Source: UBA6770 sp965660875 (GTDB taxonomy: Bacteria > Bacteroidota > Bacteroidia > Flavobacteriales_G > Salibacteraceae). From it: a DNA stretch of 64,000 nucleotides. Below, in pieces: positions 62,987-64,000 of the stretch. Both the position numbers and the translations under genes were made by a program. Location: positions 1-64,000 of the forward strand of contig CBFIBQ010000017.1 of the NCBI GenBank assembly GCA_965660875.1, written 5' to 3'. Positions within the stretch are counted from its first letter, which is position 1. Each line of letters starts with the position of its first letter. The notes under the pieces are model-generated. The model saw only the letters and a list, made by a program, of their open reading frames with translations, was not told the origin of the DNA and searched no databases.

Positions 62987-63565
62987 ATGAACCACCTTGC
63001 GCATATTTATTTATCTGGAAAAAATGAAGGCTTAATAATAGGAAACTATATTGCCGACCACATTCGTGGAAATCAATTGGGACATTTGCCAGAAGAGATA
63101 CAAAGTGGAGTTAGACTGCACCGGACAATAGATACTTACACCGATAAGCACCAAATTTTTAGAGCTACTACAAAATTGATAATGCCTAGCCTTCGAAAAT
63201 TTTCTGGAGTGGCTGTTGATATTTATTTCGATTACTTCCTAGCCAACAAATGGAAACATTACCACGAAGAAGATCTTGAGACTTTTGCGTTGAACACCTA
63301 TAGCTTAATAGAATCGAACTGGACGCACATACCTGAAAGGGGCAAACGGTTTTTTACCTATATGATTGAGCACAACCTGTTATTGAATTATGGTGATTTA
63401 GAGACACTTAACAGGGTGTTTATGGGAATAGATTCGAGAACAAAATTTGATACCAACTTAACTGATGCAGTTACTGTACTGAGCAAACATCACGACGAAA
63501 TTGAAACAAACTTTGAAGAATTCTTTCTCGATTTAATGCAATTTGTAAAGGAACAACATGAGTAA
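62987..63565 (+). CDS. acpH: Acyl carrier protein phosphodiesterase
   Basis: AcpH removes the phosphopantetheine arm from holo-ACP. The 192-residue protein opens with NHLAHIYLSG, the family signature, and has IGNYIADHIRG and GVRLHRTIDTYTDKH, with the His and Asp residues that bind metal. The length is normal. It overlaps the mnmD start by 8 bases. Confidence 0.9.
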   Translation: MNHLAHIYLSGKNEGLIIGNYIADHIRGNQLGHLPEEIQSGVRLHRTIDTYTDKHQIFRATTKLIMPSLRKFSGVAVDIYFDYFLANKWKHYHEEDLETFALNTYSLIESNWTHIPERGKRFFTYMIEHNLLLNYGDLETLNRVFMGIDSRTKFDTNLTDAVTVLSKHHDEIETNFEEFFLDLMQFVKEQHE

Positions 63566-64000
63566 ACTTGAGCATTTTATTACCAAGGATGGAAGCTCTT
63601 CTTTTTATCATCCCCAACTAGACGAGACCTATCATTCGAGGCATGGAGCCATCCAAGAATCCCAACATGTATTCATAAAATCTGGACTTGAATATTACCT
63701 GCAAAAACAAACAAAAAGTAGCATCTCCGTTTTTGAATTGGGATTCGGAACGGGCTTGAATGCATTATTGGCTGCATTGTGGTCAAATGAGCATGACCTA
63801 AACATATATTATGAAAGCATAGAAAAAACAGTATTGTCGCTGGATCAATCACAAAAATGCAATTACTCAGAGCAAATCTCCAACCAAACCGTGCAAGATG
63901 TATTTACCCAAATACATAAGTGCAATTGGAATCAAGAACAAGCCATTCTACCTACCTTTAAAATCAAAAAAATTGAAGGAGCTGTAGGAGATTATGCCCC
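63558..64000 (+). CDS. mnmD: tRNA 5-methylaminomethyl-2-thiouridine methyltransferase MnmD (partial)
   Basis: The open end of the window holds the first 147 codons. The frame starts at ATG 63558, inside the last codons of acpH. Characteristic parts are FYHPQLDETYHSRHGAIQES, HVFIKSGLEYYL and the SAM-binding strand ISVFELGFGTGLNALLAAL. MnmD is the methyltransferase half of the MnmC activity that finishes the wobble-uridine modification of some tRNAs; in Bacteroidota it is usually a stand-alone gene. Confidence 0.87.
   Translation, partial: MSKLEHFITKDGSSSFYHPQLDETYHSRHGAIQESQHVFIKSGLEYYLQKQTKSSISVFELGFGTGLNALLAALWSNEHDLNIYYESIEKTVLSLDQSQKCNYSEQISNQTVQDVFTQIHKCNWNQEQAILPTFKIKKIEGAVGDYA

Overview
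The window reads as the chromosome of an AT-rich Bacteroidota bacterium, most likely a marine member of the Flavobacteriales. The evidence is a PorP/SprF outer-membrane protein beside a large protein with a gliding-type C-terminal domain, several T9SS sorting-type C-termini, promoters of the Bacteroidota form (TAnnTTTG with an upstream TTG), a LuxC-like acyl-CoA reductase beside a two-cluster ferredoxin and serC-serA, and few Shine-Dalgarno sequences. No tRNA, rRNA, CRISPR array, phage or insertion sequence was recognised.

Region 1 (1-9111): the end of a surface protein, the T9SS pair (gliding-type adhesin plus PorP/SprF), acyl-CoA reductase diverging from ferredoxin, two secreted hypothetical proteins, then serC and serA with a palindromic repeat between them. 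Region 2 (9112-14125) is accessory DNA between serA and a DUF1015 gene: a decayed lipoprotein copy, its intact paralogue, a 1002-residue T9SS cargo with a lipase-like core, a small XRE regulator and about 590 bases without a gene. The cargo gene has four copies of a 7-base repeat directly after its start codon. By reading frame it is an on/off switch. Region 3 (14126-16952) is a tightly overlapping operon: DUF1015, Nudix and a BamA-like barrel.

Region 4 (16930-30322): a secreted BNR/sialidase-fold protein with a partner gene, a 1354-residue protein with about 18 TPR-like repeats, dipeptidase E, and a cluster of secreted proteins with a shared C-terminal module present twice intact and once as a pseudogene. 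Region 5 (30481-36543): htpG, a LemA/TPM/TPM/TerB-J-domain group and lipoamide dehydrogenase. Region 6 (36684-48673): surface polysaccharide genes (asnB-type amidotransferase, glycosyltransferase, Wza-like exporter, Wzc-like tyrosine kinase with a Tyr-Gly tail, RfbC, a MraY/WecA-type transferase), a lytic transglycosylase and uvrA.

Region 7 (48701-57475, minus strand): beta-carbonic anhydrase, a Cache-domain receptor fused to a complete pentameric ligand-gated ion channel, a GlcD-type flavoprotein, two nucleotide-sugar enzymes, RNase Y, a 6S-like RNA and the zapA pair. Region 8 (57632-64000): an M23 peptidase, a secreted carboxypeptidase-regulatory-like protein, a LolD-type ATPase, a TIGR02757 protein, a MORN/YwqK-type protein, an ACP phosphodiesterase and the start of mnmD.

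The observations most worth following are the Cache-channel fusion, the 7-base phase switch, the 6S-like RNA between zapA and rny, and a set of promoters whose -7 box lies 3-5 bases before the start codon, which predicts leaderless mRNAs.
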